From contig URGS01000004.1 of NCBI GenBank assembly GCA_900547415.1, positions 34,580-98,579 of the forward strand: a stretch of DNA of 64,000 bases, written 5' to 3'. Positions 35,257-44,337 of the stretch are shown here, one piece after another (position 1 is the stretch's first letter; each line of letters begins with the position of its first letter). Source of the DNA: an uncultured Phascolarctobacterium sp. (lineage in GTDB: Bacteria; Bacillota; Negativicutes; Acidaminococcales; Acidaminococcaceae). The translations under genes were made by a program, and so were the position numbers. The notes under the pieces are model-generated. The model was not told where the DNA came from and made no database searches. It saw only the letters and a list, made by a program, of their open reading frames with translations.

Positions 35257-35285
35257 AAAAGAACGACTTCGGTCGTTCTTTTTTA
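35257..35285 (+). terminator. Terminator after plsY
   Basis: GAACGAC-TTCG-GTCGTTC (35261-35278), an extra-stable UUCG tetraloop hairpin flanked by A and T runs. Confidence 0.9.
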
Positions 35286-35744
35286 TATTAGTACAGAAAG
35301 CTTTACGTGTAATCTTGATTTTCTATCATAAATATTATGGAATATTCTGCGATTATTCTTGTAACTAAAGGCTGTGATAAAATATAGGATGTTGAGGAAT
35401 GAAAATAATAGGGAAAACACCTTCGCATGAAAAACTTGAATATATGAAAGTTAGAGTACGATAAAAAGTAGTATAAAAATAATCATTAAAAGGAAATGTT
35501 ATACTTTTTGAAAAGTAGGGTAGTGTTAAGCTGTTACATATAAGCATCATCAATATAGAAATTTGTGTATTCATAATAAACCAACTAACAATGAATAGAG
35601 TATTCTAATTACTTTATATGTTGCTATATATTGTACGTGTAGGTGTTTAATGTTCTCTAAGCTTTACAATTAAATTGGAAACTGTAACATGTTTGACTAA
35701 AATAATGAGAAAAATCATTTCGCGATTTTGACATTAAAAATCAT
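35286..35744. other. AT-rich intergenic stretch, no gene recognised
   Basis: About 460 bp without a convincing coding frame. A 21-codon frame at about 35400 lacks proper RBS spacing. At the right end, AAAATC and GATTTT form an inverted repeat around ATTTCGC (about 35711-35729), and AAAAATCATTT occurs twice as a direct repeat, once in that repeat and once from about 35736, next to the ACT/hom promoter. These could be operator elements. Confidence 0.4.
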
Positions 35745-35774
35745 TTGTACATTTTACAAGAACAGTGCTATAAT
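35745..35774 (+). promoter_or_regulatory. Promoter of the ACT regulator-hom-thrB operon
   Basis: TTGTAC (35745-35750), 18 bp spacer and a perfect TATAAT (35769-35774), 40 bp before the start codon. A further TTGACA lies at 35728. Confidence 0.6.
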
Positions 35775-35813
35775 ATACCAAGAATTATTGTACAGATAAG
35801 GAGGACAATTAAG

Positions 35814-36257
35814 ATGTCAGATAAATCTACTTTTTATTTAGTTCGTGAGGAGATTTTGCCTGAGGCAATAAAGAAAACTATTAAGGTTAAGGAAATTTTA
35901 AAACGTGGCGAGATTAAGACCATTAATGAAGCGGTTGAAAAAATGGGCTTAAGCCGTAGTGCTTACTATAAATATAAAGATTTTGTTTTTCCGTTCTATG
36001 AAGCAAGCAAGGAAAAAATCATTACTCTGTCTCTGCTTTTAGAGCATAAGTCCGGTGTTCTTTCCAAGGTGCTGAATACTGTTGCTGACGATTCCGGCAG
36101 CATTCTGACCATTAACCAGGGAATCCCTCTGCAGGGTGTAGCTAATACTACTATTTCCATTGAAACTAAAAACCTTACTGTTGATTTAGAGGCTCTTTTA
36201 GACAAGCTGCGTATGATTGATGGCGTTAAGCGTCTTGAGGTTTTAGGCCAGGTATAA
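35814..36257 (+). CDS. ACT domain protein, UPF0735/PheB family
   Basis: Protein of 147 residues. An N-terminal helix-turn-helix-like segment (TINEAVEKMGLSRSAYYKY, residues 40-60) precedes an ACT domain (LLEHKSGVLSKVLNTVADDSGSILTINQ) that usually binds amino acids. As the first gene before hom and thrB it is likely to sense threonine or a related amino acid and adjust this operon; that is inference from context. Start chosen at the ATG nine bases after AAGGAGG. Confidence 0.85.
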   Translation: MSDKSTFYLVREEILPEAIKKTIKVKEILKRGEIKTINEAVEKMGLSRSAYYKYKDFVFPFYEASKEKIITLSLLLEHKSGVLSKVLNTVADDSGSILTINQGIPLQGVANTTISIETKNLTVDLEALLDKLRMIDGVKRLEVLGQV

Positions 36258-36283
36258 TATAAACTACCTTATGGGGAGGACCT

Positions 36284-37585
36284 ATGAAAGAAGTTATTAA
36301 TGTGGGCCTTTTGGGAGCTGGTACTGTTGGTGGTGGCTTGCTTAAGGTTATGGAAATGAATGCTGATATTATTGAGAAGAAGGTTGGTGTACCTGTTCGC
36401 ATAACTAAGGTTCTTGACCGTCATCCTGATAGGGTTCAGCAAGAGTTTGACGATAAATATGTTGTAGTTAACGATGCTGATGAAATTCTTAATGATACTG
36501 ATATTGATATTGTTGTAGAGCTTTTGGGTAGAGAGCATCCTGCTAAAGAATATATTGCTCAAGCACTTAAAAATGGCAAGAATGTTGTTACTGCCAATAA
36601 GGATGTAGTTGCTCGCTATGGTGCTGAGCTATTTCCTTTGGCCGAAGCTAATGGCGTGGACTTTATGTTCGAGGCAAGCGTTTGCGGCGGTATCCCTATA
36701 ATTCAGCCCCTGAAAACAAGTATGGCTGCCAATAAGATTACATCTGTTATGGGTATTGTCAACGGTACAACCAATTATATGCTTTCTAAAATGACAGCAG
36801 AGCATATGAGCTATGCAGAGGTTTTGAAGGAAGCACAGGCTAAGGGTTATGCTGAGTCTGATCCTACTGCAGATGTTGGTGGTTTAGATGCAGCAAGAAA
36901 AATTGTTATTCTTGCTTCTATCGCTTTTAATACTAGAATAAGCCTTGATGATGTAGAGGTAGAGGGTATTGAAAGTATTGAGGCTTGCGATATCAAATAT
37001 GCAAATGATATGGGCTACGCTGTCAAGCTTTTAGCTATTGCTAAAAATGACCCCAAGTATGGTGTTAGTGTTCGTGTTCATCCTACTATGCTGCCCTTGA
37101 GCCATCCATTAGCTGGTGTAAATGGTGTTTATAATGCAGTGTTTGTTAACGGTGATGCTATTGGCGAGGCTATGTTCCTTGGACTTGGTGCAGGTCGTAT
37201 GCCTACTGCGAGTGCTGTCTGTGGTGATGTTATTGATATTGCACGCAATATTCGTCATGGCCTAACTAACAGAATTAACTGTACCTGCTTTGAAGAAAAG
37301 CATTTGTGTCCGCCTGAAAAGGTTGAAGCTCCCTGCTATATCAGAATGCAGGTTCTTGATCAGCCTGGTGCTTTGGCTGCTATTGCTGCAGCCTTTGCAG
37401 CACAGAATGTAAGCTTGCGAAATGTAATTCAAATGAATGTGCCTGGCAAAAAAACAGAAATAGTTGTCATTACACATGGAGTAGCCGAAACCAGCCTGAA
37501 AATGGCTTTACAGATTTTAGATGTTCTGCCTGTTGTGGATAAGGTTTGCTGTGTTATTCGTGTAGAAGACAGCAGCCTGGCATAA
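36284..37585 (+). CDS. hom: Homoserine dehydrogenase
   Basis: NAD(P)-dependent enzyme of 433 residues that reduces aspartate semialdehyde to homoserine. The N-terminal Rossmann motif is GLLGAGTVGGGLLK; catalytic-domain landmarks are GIVNGTTNYMLSKM and AKGYAESDPTADVGGLDAARK. A C-terminal ACT domain (MQVLDQPGALAAIAAAFAAQNVSL) indicates feedback control, usually by threonine. It follows the ACT regulator by 26 bp and precedes thrB. Confidence 0.96.
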   Translation: MKEVINVGLLGAGTVGGGLLKVMEMNADIIEKKVGVPVRITKVLDRHPDRVQQEFDDKYVVVNDADEILNDTDIDIVVELLGREHPAKEYIAQALKNGKNVVTANKDVVARYGAELFPLAEANGVDFMFEASVCGGIPIIQPLKTSMAANKITSVMGIVNGTTNYMLSKMTAEHMSYAEVLKEAQAKGYAESDPTADVGGLDAARKIVILASIAFNTRISLDDVEVEGIESIEACDIKYANDMGYAVKLLAIAKNDPKYGVSVRVHPTMLPLSHPLAGVNGVYNAVFVNGDAIGEAMFLGLGAGRMPTASAVCGDVIDIARNIRHGLTNRINCTCFEEKHLCPPEKVEAPCYIRMQVLDQPGALAAIAAAFAAQNVSLRNVIQMNVPGKKTEIVVITHGVAETSLKMALQILDVLPVVDKVCCVIRVEDSSLA

Positions 37586-37598
37586 GGGAGTGACTGGT

Positions 37599-38510
37599 AT
37601 GAATAAGGTTACTGTTCAGGTTCCCGCAACTTCAGCAAATTGTGGTCCAGGCTTTGATTCATTGGGTTTGGCCTGCACATTATATAATGAAGCTACCTAT
37701 GAAATTACTCCAACTAGAGGCTTTCAGTTGGAGGTAGTGGGCGAGGGTTCCGAGTATTTAAAGGCCTTTGGACGCAATTTGGCTTTTTCAAGCTTTTTTA
37801 AGGTTTGGAATGCTGTTACCGATGGCGAACGTATAGGCCTTAAGGTTTCTATGATAAATAGAATTCCTATGTCTCGCGGTCTCGGCAGCAGCTCCAGTGC
37901 TATTGTAGCGGGACTTTATGCAGCTAATTGTCTCTGCGATAACCATTATTCCAAGGAGGAGCTGCTTGCTATTGCTACAGAAATTGAGGGGCATCCTGAT
38001 AACGTGGCTCCTGCAATTTATGGTGGCTTTACCGTCAGCTATATGAATGGAAGCAGTGCTCATAGTTTGCGTTTGCTTCCAGCTAAGCCGCTTAAGTTTA
38101 TTGCAGTTGTTCCTGGCAGTAAGCTGCCAACTGTTTTGGCACGTCAGGCAATACCTCAAACCGTATCTCATCATGATGCAGTTTTTAATGCTTCCCGTTC
38201 AGCTCTTTTAGTAGGAGCGTTAATGAGTGGTCAGTATGAATATATTAGTGAAGCACTAGAGGATAAGCTGCACCAGCCTTATAGAGCTCACCTGATTCCT
38301 GGTCTTTACGATGTTTTTGCAGCGGCCAAAGAGGCAGGTGCTTATAATGCTATTATCAGCGGTGCAGGTTCTACTGTCATGGCTTATGCTGATCCAGATG
38401 CGGATTGCGAGGCCATTGCTAAGGCTATGCAGGCAGTTTTCTTGGAAAGAAAAGAAAATTGCAAATATTTCATTTTAGAGCTTGACAAAGATGGTGTTAA
38501 AAGAGTATAA
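37599..38510 (+). CDS. thrB: Homoserine kinase
   Basis: GHMP kinase of 303 residues that phosphorylates homoserine for threonine synthesis. VQVPATSANCGPGFDSLGLA at the N-terminus and the ATP loop SRGLGSSSSAIVAGL are diagnostic. ATG chosen eight bases after AAGGGAG; a GTG three codons earlier overlaps that RBS. Threonine synthase (thrC) is not adjacent. Confidence 0.94.
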   Translation: MNKVTVQVPATSANCGPGFDSLGLACTLYNEATYEITPTRGFQLEVVGEGSEYLKAFGRNLAFSSFFKVWNAVTDGERIGLKVSMINRIPMSRGLGSSSSAIVAGLYAANCLCDNHYSKEELLAIATEIEGHPDNVAPAIYGGFTVSYMNGSSAHSLRLLPAKPLKFIAVVPGSKLPTVLARQAIPQTVSHHDAVFNASRSALLVGALMSGQYEYISEALEDKLHQPYRAHLIPGLYDVFAAAKEAGAYNAIISGAGSTVMAYADPDADCEAIAKAMQAVFLERKENCKYFILELDKDGVKRV

Positions 38511-38593
38511 TAGTTTCTGTCAGTTGGTTACACATCAATGACTACCCTGACTATTACGAATGAATGATAAGTTAAAAATTCTAAAAAATAGAG

Positions 38594-38622
38594 TTGACAA
38601 ACTAATCAAACTTCGGTATAAT
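38594..38622 (+). promoter_or_regulatory. Consensus promoter of tRNA-Pro
   Basis: TTGACA (38594-38599), exactly 17 bp, TATAAT (38617-38622): a full consensus sigma-A promoter whose start point would fall a few bases before the tRNA. Confidence 0.9.
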
Positions 38623-38635
38623 AGTCCTCGTGATT

Positions 38636-38712
38636 CGGGGCGTGGCTCAGCTTGGTAGAGCGCTTCCTTGGGGTGGAAGAGGTCGTGGGTTCGAATCCCG
38701 CCGCTCCGACCA
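38636..38712 (+). tRNA. tRNA-Pro (anticodon GGG)
   Basis: 77-nt cloverleaf: acceptor CGGGGCG pairs with CGCTCCG (one G-T), D-arm GCTC/GAGC, anticodon stem CTTCC/GGAAG around the loop TTGGGGT (anticodon GGG, reading CCC and CCU), T-arm GTGGG/CCCGC with TTCGAAT loop, discriminator A and encoded CCA. It is a single tRNA gene with its own promoter and terminator. Confidence 0.96.
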
Positions 38713-38724
38713 ACTCGGATCGAC

Positions 38725-38757
38725 AGCCTTTACGGATTTCCGTAAAGGCTTTTTTTA
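38725..38757 (+). terminator. Terminator of tRNA-Pro
   Basis: AGCCTTTACGG (38725-38735), ATTT loop, CCGTAAAGGCT (38740-38750), then eight T. Confidence 0.92.
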
Positions 38758-38828
38758 TGTTTAAATTGCTATATGCAAAAGTTACAAGTTAATGTATTCT
38801 TTATGTATATAACTGGGAGGTCAAGCAA

Positions 38829-39386
38829 ATGATTAGAACCTTAGAATTTATTTGCAGCGAATGCAAGGAGCATTTTGTACCTGGCGATAAGCTCTATTAT
38901 CGTGATAATTACATGTCTCCTAATATTAGAGATACTAAATTTATTTGTCCTGCCTGTATTGAAAAATGGATTGAAAAATGGCAGATTAAGGATGCAAGCT
39001 TCTGCGAAGCCGATTATGTTTTGACAGTTGATATTGAGCTTGAAGATGGCTCTTTCTATAAAAATATGGATTGTACGCCTATTGATGAGACTGAAACTGT
39101 TGTTATAGGCGAGGATATTCCTGAAGCGGCACAAAAATGTTTGTACACATATTATGCAGCTTGGGATAAGGAACGCAAGGCTCATATTCTTAAGGACTGT
39201 ATTTTCAATGATGAGTTTATGCGTACTACTGTGACATGTGAAACCTATGGCGGTGAACGCTTTGAAAATGTTGCCTTCCGCTTTACTATGCGTGGAGAGC
39301 TCCAGACAGAGGTGCCCATGCCTGATTATATTAGAGAACAGATAGTTGATGCATATAAGCTTTATGAAGCACAAAATAATGAATAA
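38829..39386 (+). CDS. Uncharacterised protein with N-terminal zinc-ribbon-like cysteines
   Basis: Not recognised. 185 residues, soluble and acidic. The N-terminus carries CSEC (residues 9-12) and CPAC (about 41-44), a likely four-cysteine zinc site. The rest has no motif I can name and ends in a charged helix. RBS GGGAGG. It lies 13 bp before prfC and may be co-transcribed with it; no functional link is implied by the sequence. Confidence 0.75.
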   Translation: MIRTLEFICSECKEHFVPGDKLYYRDNYMSPNIRDTKFICPACIEKWIEKWQIKDASFCEADYVLTVDIELEDGSFYKNMDCTPIDETETVVIGEDIPEAAQKCLYTYYAAWDKERKAHILKDCIFNDEFMRTTVTCETYGGERFENVAFRFTMRGELQTEVPMPDYIREQIVDAYKLYEAQNNE

Positions 39387-39399
39387 ATAGGGGGAACTT

Positions 39400-41010
39400 A
39401 TGCAGGAATTATTAGACAAGATTGAAAAAAGACGTACATTTGCCATTATTTCTCACCCTGATGCAGGTAAAACAACTTTGACAGAAAAGCTTTTGCTTTA
39501 TGGTGGAGCTATCCATCTAGCAGGCTCCGTAAAGGCGAGAAAGAGCAATAAGCATGCTGTTTCTGACTGGATGGAGATTGAAAAGCAGCGTGGTATTTCC
39601 GTTACCTCCTCTGTACTTCAATTTGATTATGATGGCTTCCGCGTAAATATTCTTGATACTCCTGGTCACCAGGACTTCTCCGAGGATACATATCGTACCC
39701 TGATGGCTGCAGACAGCGCAGTAATGCTAATTGATGCTGCTAAAGGTATTGAGCCCCAGACGAAAAAACTGTTCTGGGTTTGTCATCGCCGTCATTTACC
39801 TATTTTTACCTTTGTTAATAAGCTGGACCGTTATGGACGTAATCCCTTTGACTTGATGGATGAGCTGGAAAAGATTTTAAATATCCGTGCGTATCCTGTA
39901 AACTGGCCTATTGGTATTGATGGTCACTATAAGGGCGTTTATGATCGCCTTAACAATACTATTCAGCTTTTTGAAGAGGATGGCAGCCATGGCGCTAAGA
40001 TTATGAAGTCCACTACAGGGTCTATTGATGATCCGAAAATCAGAGAGCTGCTTGGTGATGAGTTGTATGAAAACCTCTGCAATGACATTGAGCTGCTGGA
40101 TATGGCTGGCGATGAATTTGACCTGGAGAAGGTTAATGCAGGTGAGCTTACTCCCATGTTCTTCGGTTCTGCTATGACCAACTTCGGTGTACAGCCCTTT
40201 TTGGAAAAATTCCTGGAACTGTCTCCTAAGCCACAGCCTAGAGCATTGCAAGATGGTACAATGGTATCACCTGACAATGAAAAATTTTCTGCTTTTGTTT
40301 TTAAAATTCAGGCAAATATGAATCCTGCACATCGTGACCGTATCTCTTTTATGCGTATTTGCTCCGGTGTGTTTGAAAAGGGCATGAGCGTTTATCACAA
40401 ACAGTCCAATAAAATGGTTAAGCTGTCCCAACCGCAGCAGTTCTTGGCACAGGAGCGTACTATCGTTGAAAAAGCTTATCCAGGCGATATTATTGGTGTT
40501 TTTGATCCTGGTATCTTCGGTATCGGCGACTCTCTTAGTGATAACAGCATGAAGCTTCAGTTTGAGGATTTCCCGGTATTCCCGCCGGAAATCTTTGCTC
40601 GTGTTCAGCCTAAGGATTCCTTGAAGCGTAAACAATTTGAAAAAGGCATTATTCAGCTGTCTCAGGAAGGTGCTATCCAGGTGTTCAAGCAAGAAGGCGT
40701 TGGCCTGGAAAGCTTCATAGTTGGTGTAGTTGGTGTTCTGCAGCTTGAAGTACTAGAGTATCGACTCAATAGTGAGTATAGTGCTCAGCTGCTTATGAAT
40801 CAGCTTCCTTATTCCGTTGCTCGTTGGGTTTATGCGGAGAAGAAGGAGCAGATTGAGAAAATAAAAGGATTGGACAATGGTATGCTGGTTTACGACAAAA
40901 AGAACCGCCCTGTTATCCTTGTAAACAATGAGTGGTCTCTCAATTGGATTCTTGAGCGTAATCCTGGCATCCAGTTCTTAACGGTGCCTGCAGATGTCGA
41001 AAAAATATGA
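39400..41010 (+). CDS. prfC: Peptide chain release factor 3
   Basis: Translational GTPase of 536 residues that recycles RF1 and RF2 from the ribosome after peptide release. The G domain shows SHPDAGKTTLTEKLL, the switch segment EIEKQRGISVTSSV, DTPGHQDF and NKLD. Length and the KARKSNKHAVSDWM segment separate it from EF-G and LepA. Its last 17 bases overlap the start of the sensor kinase gene, so the three downstream genes may be translated together. Confidence 0.96.
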   Translation: MQELLDKIEKRRTFAIISHPDAGKTTLTEKLLLYGGAIHLAGSVKARKSNKHAVSDWMEIEKQRGISVTSSVLQFDYDGFRVNILDTPGHQDFSEDTYRTLMAADSAVMLIDAAKGIEPQTKKLFWVCHRRHLPIFTFVNKLDRYGRNPFDLMDELEKILNIRAYPVNWPIGIDGHYKGVYDRLNNTIQLFEEDGSHGAKIMKSTTGSIDDPKIRELLGDELYENLCNDIELLDMAGDEFDLEKVNAGELTPMFFGSAMTNFGVQPFLEKFLELSPKPQPRALQDGTMVSPDNEKFSAFVFKIQANMNPAHRDRISFMRICSGVFEKGMSVYHKQSNKMVKLSQPQQFLAQERTIVEKAYPGDIIGVFDPGIFGIGDSLSDNSMKLQFEDFPVFPPEIFARVQPKDSLKRKQFEKGIIQLSQEGAIQVFKQEGVGLESFIVGVVGVLQLEVLEYRLNSEYSAQLLMNQLPYSVARWVYAEKKEQIEKIKGLDNGMLVYDKKNRPVILVNNEWSLNWILERNPGIQFLTVPADVEKI

Positions 41011-42664
41011 TTTAGAAAAAGAGCTTAGGACAACTCAATACAGAATTCCCGGTAAAAAGTTTACTCTTTCTCAGCAAATAGTTCTGCTGATTTCTTTGGT
41101 TGTTTGCATTGCGCTTTTACCGGCGTCTATCTTTACTACTCAAAGGGTAGTAAAGGTTATTTATGACCGTGTCAGCATTAATGCAGTAAACATCAATAAT
41201 ATACTTTGTAATTCTATTGAGATTAAGGACGGTCTGCGTTCCTCCAATGTCTCACCAATGACGGCTGTTGATAAGATGATGGCCGATTATGTTAATGATG
41301 TGGACAGCTCTGATGAAGCTGGTGTAGCTATTTATGATAAGCAAAAGAATCTGCGTGTTCTGTATAATCCCGGGGGATTGAAGGATTTTGAAAACAGTGC
41401 CTTTGCTTTAGTTAATAAATATGCTGTATTCAGCAGAATTACCTGGAAAGAAAACTATGCCATTCCTAATAAAGCCTTCGGTTATGTTTATGACAATAAT
41501 AACGAGGTAATTGGCTATGTAGTAACAGGCTATTCTGACGATTTGCTTAGTGAATCAACATATGATGCTGTTTTCTTCCTGATTACTACAGCTCTAATAG
41601 GTCTTTTGGTTGGTATTCTTAGTGCCATTTATTTGGCCAGCCGTATTAAACGCGTTTTATTTGGCTATGAGCCTGAGGAAATTGCAGCTCTTTTGCAGGA
41701 ACGCAATATTCTGCTTAACTCAGTTCGTGAGGGCGTTATTAACGTTAATAGCAAAGGTGTTATTACCCTTGTTAATACAGAAGCTAAGCTGCTGCTGCAA
41801 CAGGCTAACGTTCCTAAGAGCGATAATCTGCGGGGCGAAAAGGCAAAAGATGTGCTTCATAAGGTAAACATCAGTGAAATTATCGAAGATGGTAAGACTC
41901 TTATTGATGCCAGCGCTAAAATCGGAGATACAGTATTTATTGTTACTGCTGTTCCGTTAAGAACTGAAAATCGTATTATCGGTGCAGTAATTACCTTCCG
42001 AAAAAAATCCGTAGTTGAAGAAATGGCTAATCAGCTGACAGGCTTCAAGAATTATGCAACCGCATTGCGTGCTCAAACTCATGAGTTTATGAATAAAATG
42101 CACGTTATCATGGGCCTGATAGATATGAAGGCTTATGATGAGCTAAAGAATTTTACTCAGGAAATTGCCTACAATAGACAGTCTGAGGTTTCCTATATTG
42201 TTACACGTTTGCGTGATATTACTTTATCTGGCTTTATTCTTGGCAAGATTAGTCGCAGCCGTGAGCTGGATATTGATTTTACCCTGACAGAGGAAAGTGA
42301 GCTTCACAGCGAACTTGATGTTCCGTCAGTTCATGATATTGTTCTTATAGCAGGCAATATTATTGAAAACGCATTTGATGTTTTAAAGAACTATGATGGT
42401 GAGCGTATCGTAAATCTGTCCATTCTTGACTTTGATCGTGAAATCGTTATTGTAGTCGAGGATTCAGGTCCCGGTATGGATGAAGATACAAAAAATCATA
42501 TGTTTGTAAGGGGATTTAGCAGTAAGGGAACTGGTAGAGGCTACGGACTTTACCTGGTAAAACAAAGTATAGATAATTTGGATGGAACTATTACAGTTGA
42601 ATCCGCACCTGGTGAGGGTACTATATTTACAGTGCGTTTACCGATGAAAAAGGAGAGTGAATAA
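40994..42664 (+). CDS. Sensor histidine kinase, DcuS/CitA family
   Basis: Membrane sensor of 556 residues. Helix one (about 26-50) and helix two (about 193-218) flank an extracytoplasmic sensor domain of the type that binds C4-dicarboxylates or citrate. A cytoplasmic PAS domain follows, then the phospho-acceptor H363 in RAQTHEFMNKMHVIMGL, and an ATPase domain with NIIENAFDVL, EDSGPGMD and GRGYGLYLVK. The family match suggests sensing of succinate, fumarate, malate or citrate; no transporter gene is adjacent to name the ligand. It overlaps prfC and lies just before its response regulator. Confidence 0.9.
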   Translation: MSKKYDLEKELRTTQYRIPGKKFTLSQQIVLLISLVVCIALLPASIFTTQRVVKVIYDRVSINAVNINNILCNSIEIKDGLRSSNVSPMTAVDKMMADYVNDVDSSDEAGVAIYDKQKNLRVLYNPGGLKDFENSAFALVNKYAVFSRITWKENYAIPNKAFGYVYDNNNEVIGYVVTGYSDDLLSESTYDAVFFLITTALIGLLVGILSAIYLASRIKRVLFGYEPEEIAALLQERNILLNSVREGVINVNSKGVITLVNTEAKLLLQQANVPKSDNLRGEKAKDVLHKVNISEIIEDGKTLIDASAKIGDTVFIVTAVPLRTENRIIGAVITFRKKSVVEEMANQLTGFKNYATALRAQTHEFMNKMHVIMGLIDMKAYDELKNFTQEIAYNRQSEVSYIVTRLRDITLSGFILGKISRSRELDIDFTLTEESELHSELDVPSVHDIVLIAGNIIENAFDVLKNYDGERIVNLSILDFDREIVIVVEDSGPGMDEDTKNHMFVRGFSSKGTGRGYGLYLVKQSIDNLDGTITVESAPGEGTIFTVRLPMKKESE

Positions 42665-42665
42665 T

Positions 42666-43370
42666 ATGATCAATGTTTTAGTTGTTGAAGACGATCCTAT
42701 GGTAGCCCAATTACATGAACATTATCTGAGCCAGATTAAGGGCTTTGAGTTATGTGATATTGCTGGCAATGGCGATGAGGCTTTGGAGCTGCTGGCAGAA
42801 AACAGCTATGATTTATTAATTCTTGATGTGTTTATGCCTAGCATGGACGGTTTGCAGCTTCTTGCAAAAATCCGTGAGGCTGGCTATGACGTAGACGTTA
42901 TTATAGTGTCTGCTGCTAACGACAAGGATAAAATCAAGCTGGCATTACGTTTAGGCGCTGTAGATTATATTATTAAACCCTTTGAATTTGAACGCTTTAA
43001 TCTGGCATTGAACAATTACCTGAAGCGTTACCATATTGTAGAGGACCAGAATGTTATTGTGCAATCTGATTTAGACAAGACTATTATCAGACAAGAAGAA
43101 CAGGTTGTAGTAAGCCTTCCGAAGGGCTTGGATAAAAATACACTGGCTACTGTATGGGAATGCATCAAGGAGATTGATGGCATGTTTACCACAGAAGAGG
43201 TTGCCAGCATGGTAGGAATTTCACGTGTTTCCATTCGTAAATATTTGGAATTTCTTAAAACTCTGCATCTTTTGAAGCTGGATTTACATCGCGGCTCTGT
43301 TGGCAGACCTGTATATAAATATCTGTGCCTTGATAAGCAAAGTGATGTTTTAAAGGCCTATATTCAATAA
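42666..43370 (+). CDS. Response regulator, DcuR/CitB family
   Basis: Partner of the preceding kinase, 234 residues. The receiver domain has D9, D10, the phospho-acceptor D54 (LILDVFMPSMDG) and the lysine of YIIKPFEF. The C-terminal output part contains a helix-turn-helix (TEEVASMVGISRVSIRKYLEFL) as in DcuR/CitB regulators. ATG chosen to give MINVLVVEDDP; AAAGGAG is upstream. Its target genes are not obvious; tctC in this window is one candidate. Confidence 0.9.
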   Translation: MINVLVVEDDPMVAQLHEHYLSQIKGFELCDIAGNGDEALELLAENSYDLLILDVFMPSMDGLQLLAKIREAGYDVDVIIVSAANDKDKIKLALRLGAVDYIIKPFEFERFNLALNNYLKRYHIVEDQNVIVQSDLDKTIIRQEEQVVVSLPKGLDKNTLATVWECIKEIDGMFTTEEVASMVGISRVSIRKYLEFLKTLHLLKLDLHRGSVGRPVYKYLCLDKQSDVLKAYIQ

Positions 43371-43388
43371 TAGGCAGAAGGAATAAAA

Positions 43389-44117
43389 ATGATTGAACCT
43401 ATAAAAATACTTGGCATACCCGTACACCCATTTACAATGCAGGGCGCTGTAGATGAGCTGGAACAGCGTTTGTTAGATAAAAAACAAACCTTTGTTGTTA
43501 CTGCCAATGCGGAAATTATTATGATGTGTCAGGATGATGCTGAGTATAGGCGCATTGTTGGCACTGATGCTGATTTAGTACTGGCTGATGGTGCTGGTGC
43601 TGTTTGGGCTGGCCGTCATTTAGGCCATAATGTGCCTGAACGTGTTGCAGGCTTTGATTTATATAACGAGCTTTTAAAGCTTGCTGCTCAAAAGGGGTAT
43701 ACTGCATACTTTTTTGGAGGTTCCCCAGGCATTGCAGAAGCAGCAAAGGCTAAGGCAGAGGAGCTTTATCCAGGCGTTAAAGTCGTTGGCTGCCATAATG
43801 GTTACTTTAAGCAGGAGGATGTACCTGGGATTATTGAAGAAATAAATGCATCTGGTGCAGATATGCTTTTTGTAGCTTTGGGTGCTCCCAAGCAGGAGCA
43901 TTGGATTTTAAACAACAAGGAAAAGCTTCAATCCTATATTCTGATGGGAATTGGCGGCAGCTTTGATGTATTGGCAGGGAAAATGGAGCGCGCACCTAAA
44001 TGGATGCAGGATGCTTCTTTGGAATGGGCCTTTAGACTTTACAAGCAGCCTAGCCGTTTTATGCGTATGATGGCTTTGCCGAAATTTGTTTTGAAAGTTT
44101 TGTTTTCAGGAAAGTAG
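43389..44117 (+). CDS. WecG/TagA/CpsF family glycosyltransferase
   Basis: Transferase of 242 residues, GT26 family, which adds N-acetylmannosamine or a similar aminosugar to an undecaprenyl-linked intermediate during envelope polysaccharide synthesis. Landmarks are VVTANAEIIMMCQDD, DLVLADGAGAVWAG and the C-terminal GVGGSFDVLAGKMERAPKWMQ-type block (here beginning GIGG). It lies 18 bp after the response regulator and may be co-transcribed. The acceptor glycan is unknown. Confidence 0.9.
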   Translation: MIEPIKILGIPVHPFTMQGAVDELEQRLLDKKQTFVVTANAEIIMMCQDDAEYRRIVGTDADLVLADGAGAVWAGRHLGHNVPERVAGFDLYNELLKLAAQKGYTAYFFGGSPGIAEAAKAKAEELYPGVKVVGCHNGYFKQEDVPGIIEEINASGADMLFVALGAPKQEHWILNNKEKLQSYILMGIGGSFDVLAGKMERAPKWMQDASLEWAFRLYKQPSRFMRMMALPKFVLKVLFSGK

Positions 44118-44221
44118 GCTATACTAGTTACGATTATCAAGACTATTTTAAACGACTATATCTTTACAGTAATTTTGCTTGACAGATAACTGTAAATTGT
44201 GTCAAAAAGCTTACGAAAAAA

Positions 44222-44250
44222 TGGACAAAACATTGATGCTGTATTATAAT
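44222..44250 (+). promoter_or_regulatory. Promoter of psd-pssA
   Basis: TGGACA (44222-44227), 17 bp spacer and a perfect TATAAT (44245-44250). A near-perfect palindrome begins at the next base, over the expected transcription start. Confidence 0.6.
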
Positions 44251-44283
44251 AATGTGATGGAATGGCATTCCATCACATTTTCT
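44251..44283. repeat. Long palindrome at the psd transcription start
   Basis: AATGTGATGGAAT (44251-44263), GGC, ATTCCATCACATT (44267-44279): a 13-bp perfect stem followed by TTT. It abuts the -10 element, so it could be an operator for a dimeric repressor; alternatively it is the terminator of the upstream glycosyltransferase gene, 135 bp away. Confidence 0.65.
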
Positions 44284-44337
44284 ATATTTAGCAAAGTGTA
44301 GTTTCTAAAAATTTAGACAAAGGAAGCGAGGCTTTAT

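Noticed and set aside
35400..35465. 21-codon + strand frame beginning MKIIGKTPSHEK
   Set aside because: GAGG is only about one base from the ATG and no other support exists.
35365..35574. Minus-strand frame of 69 codons in the gap before the ACT gene
   Set aside because: AT-rich, no RBS, no motif, no neighbouring support.
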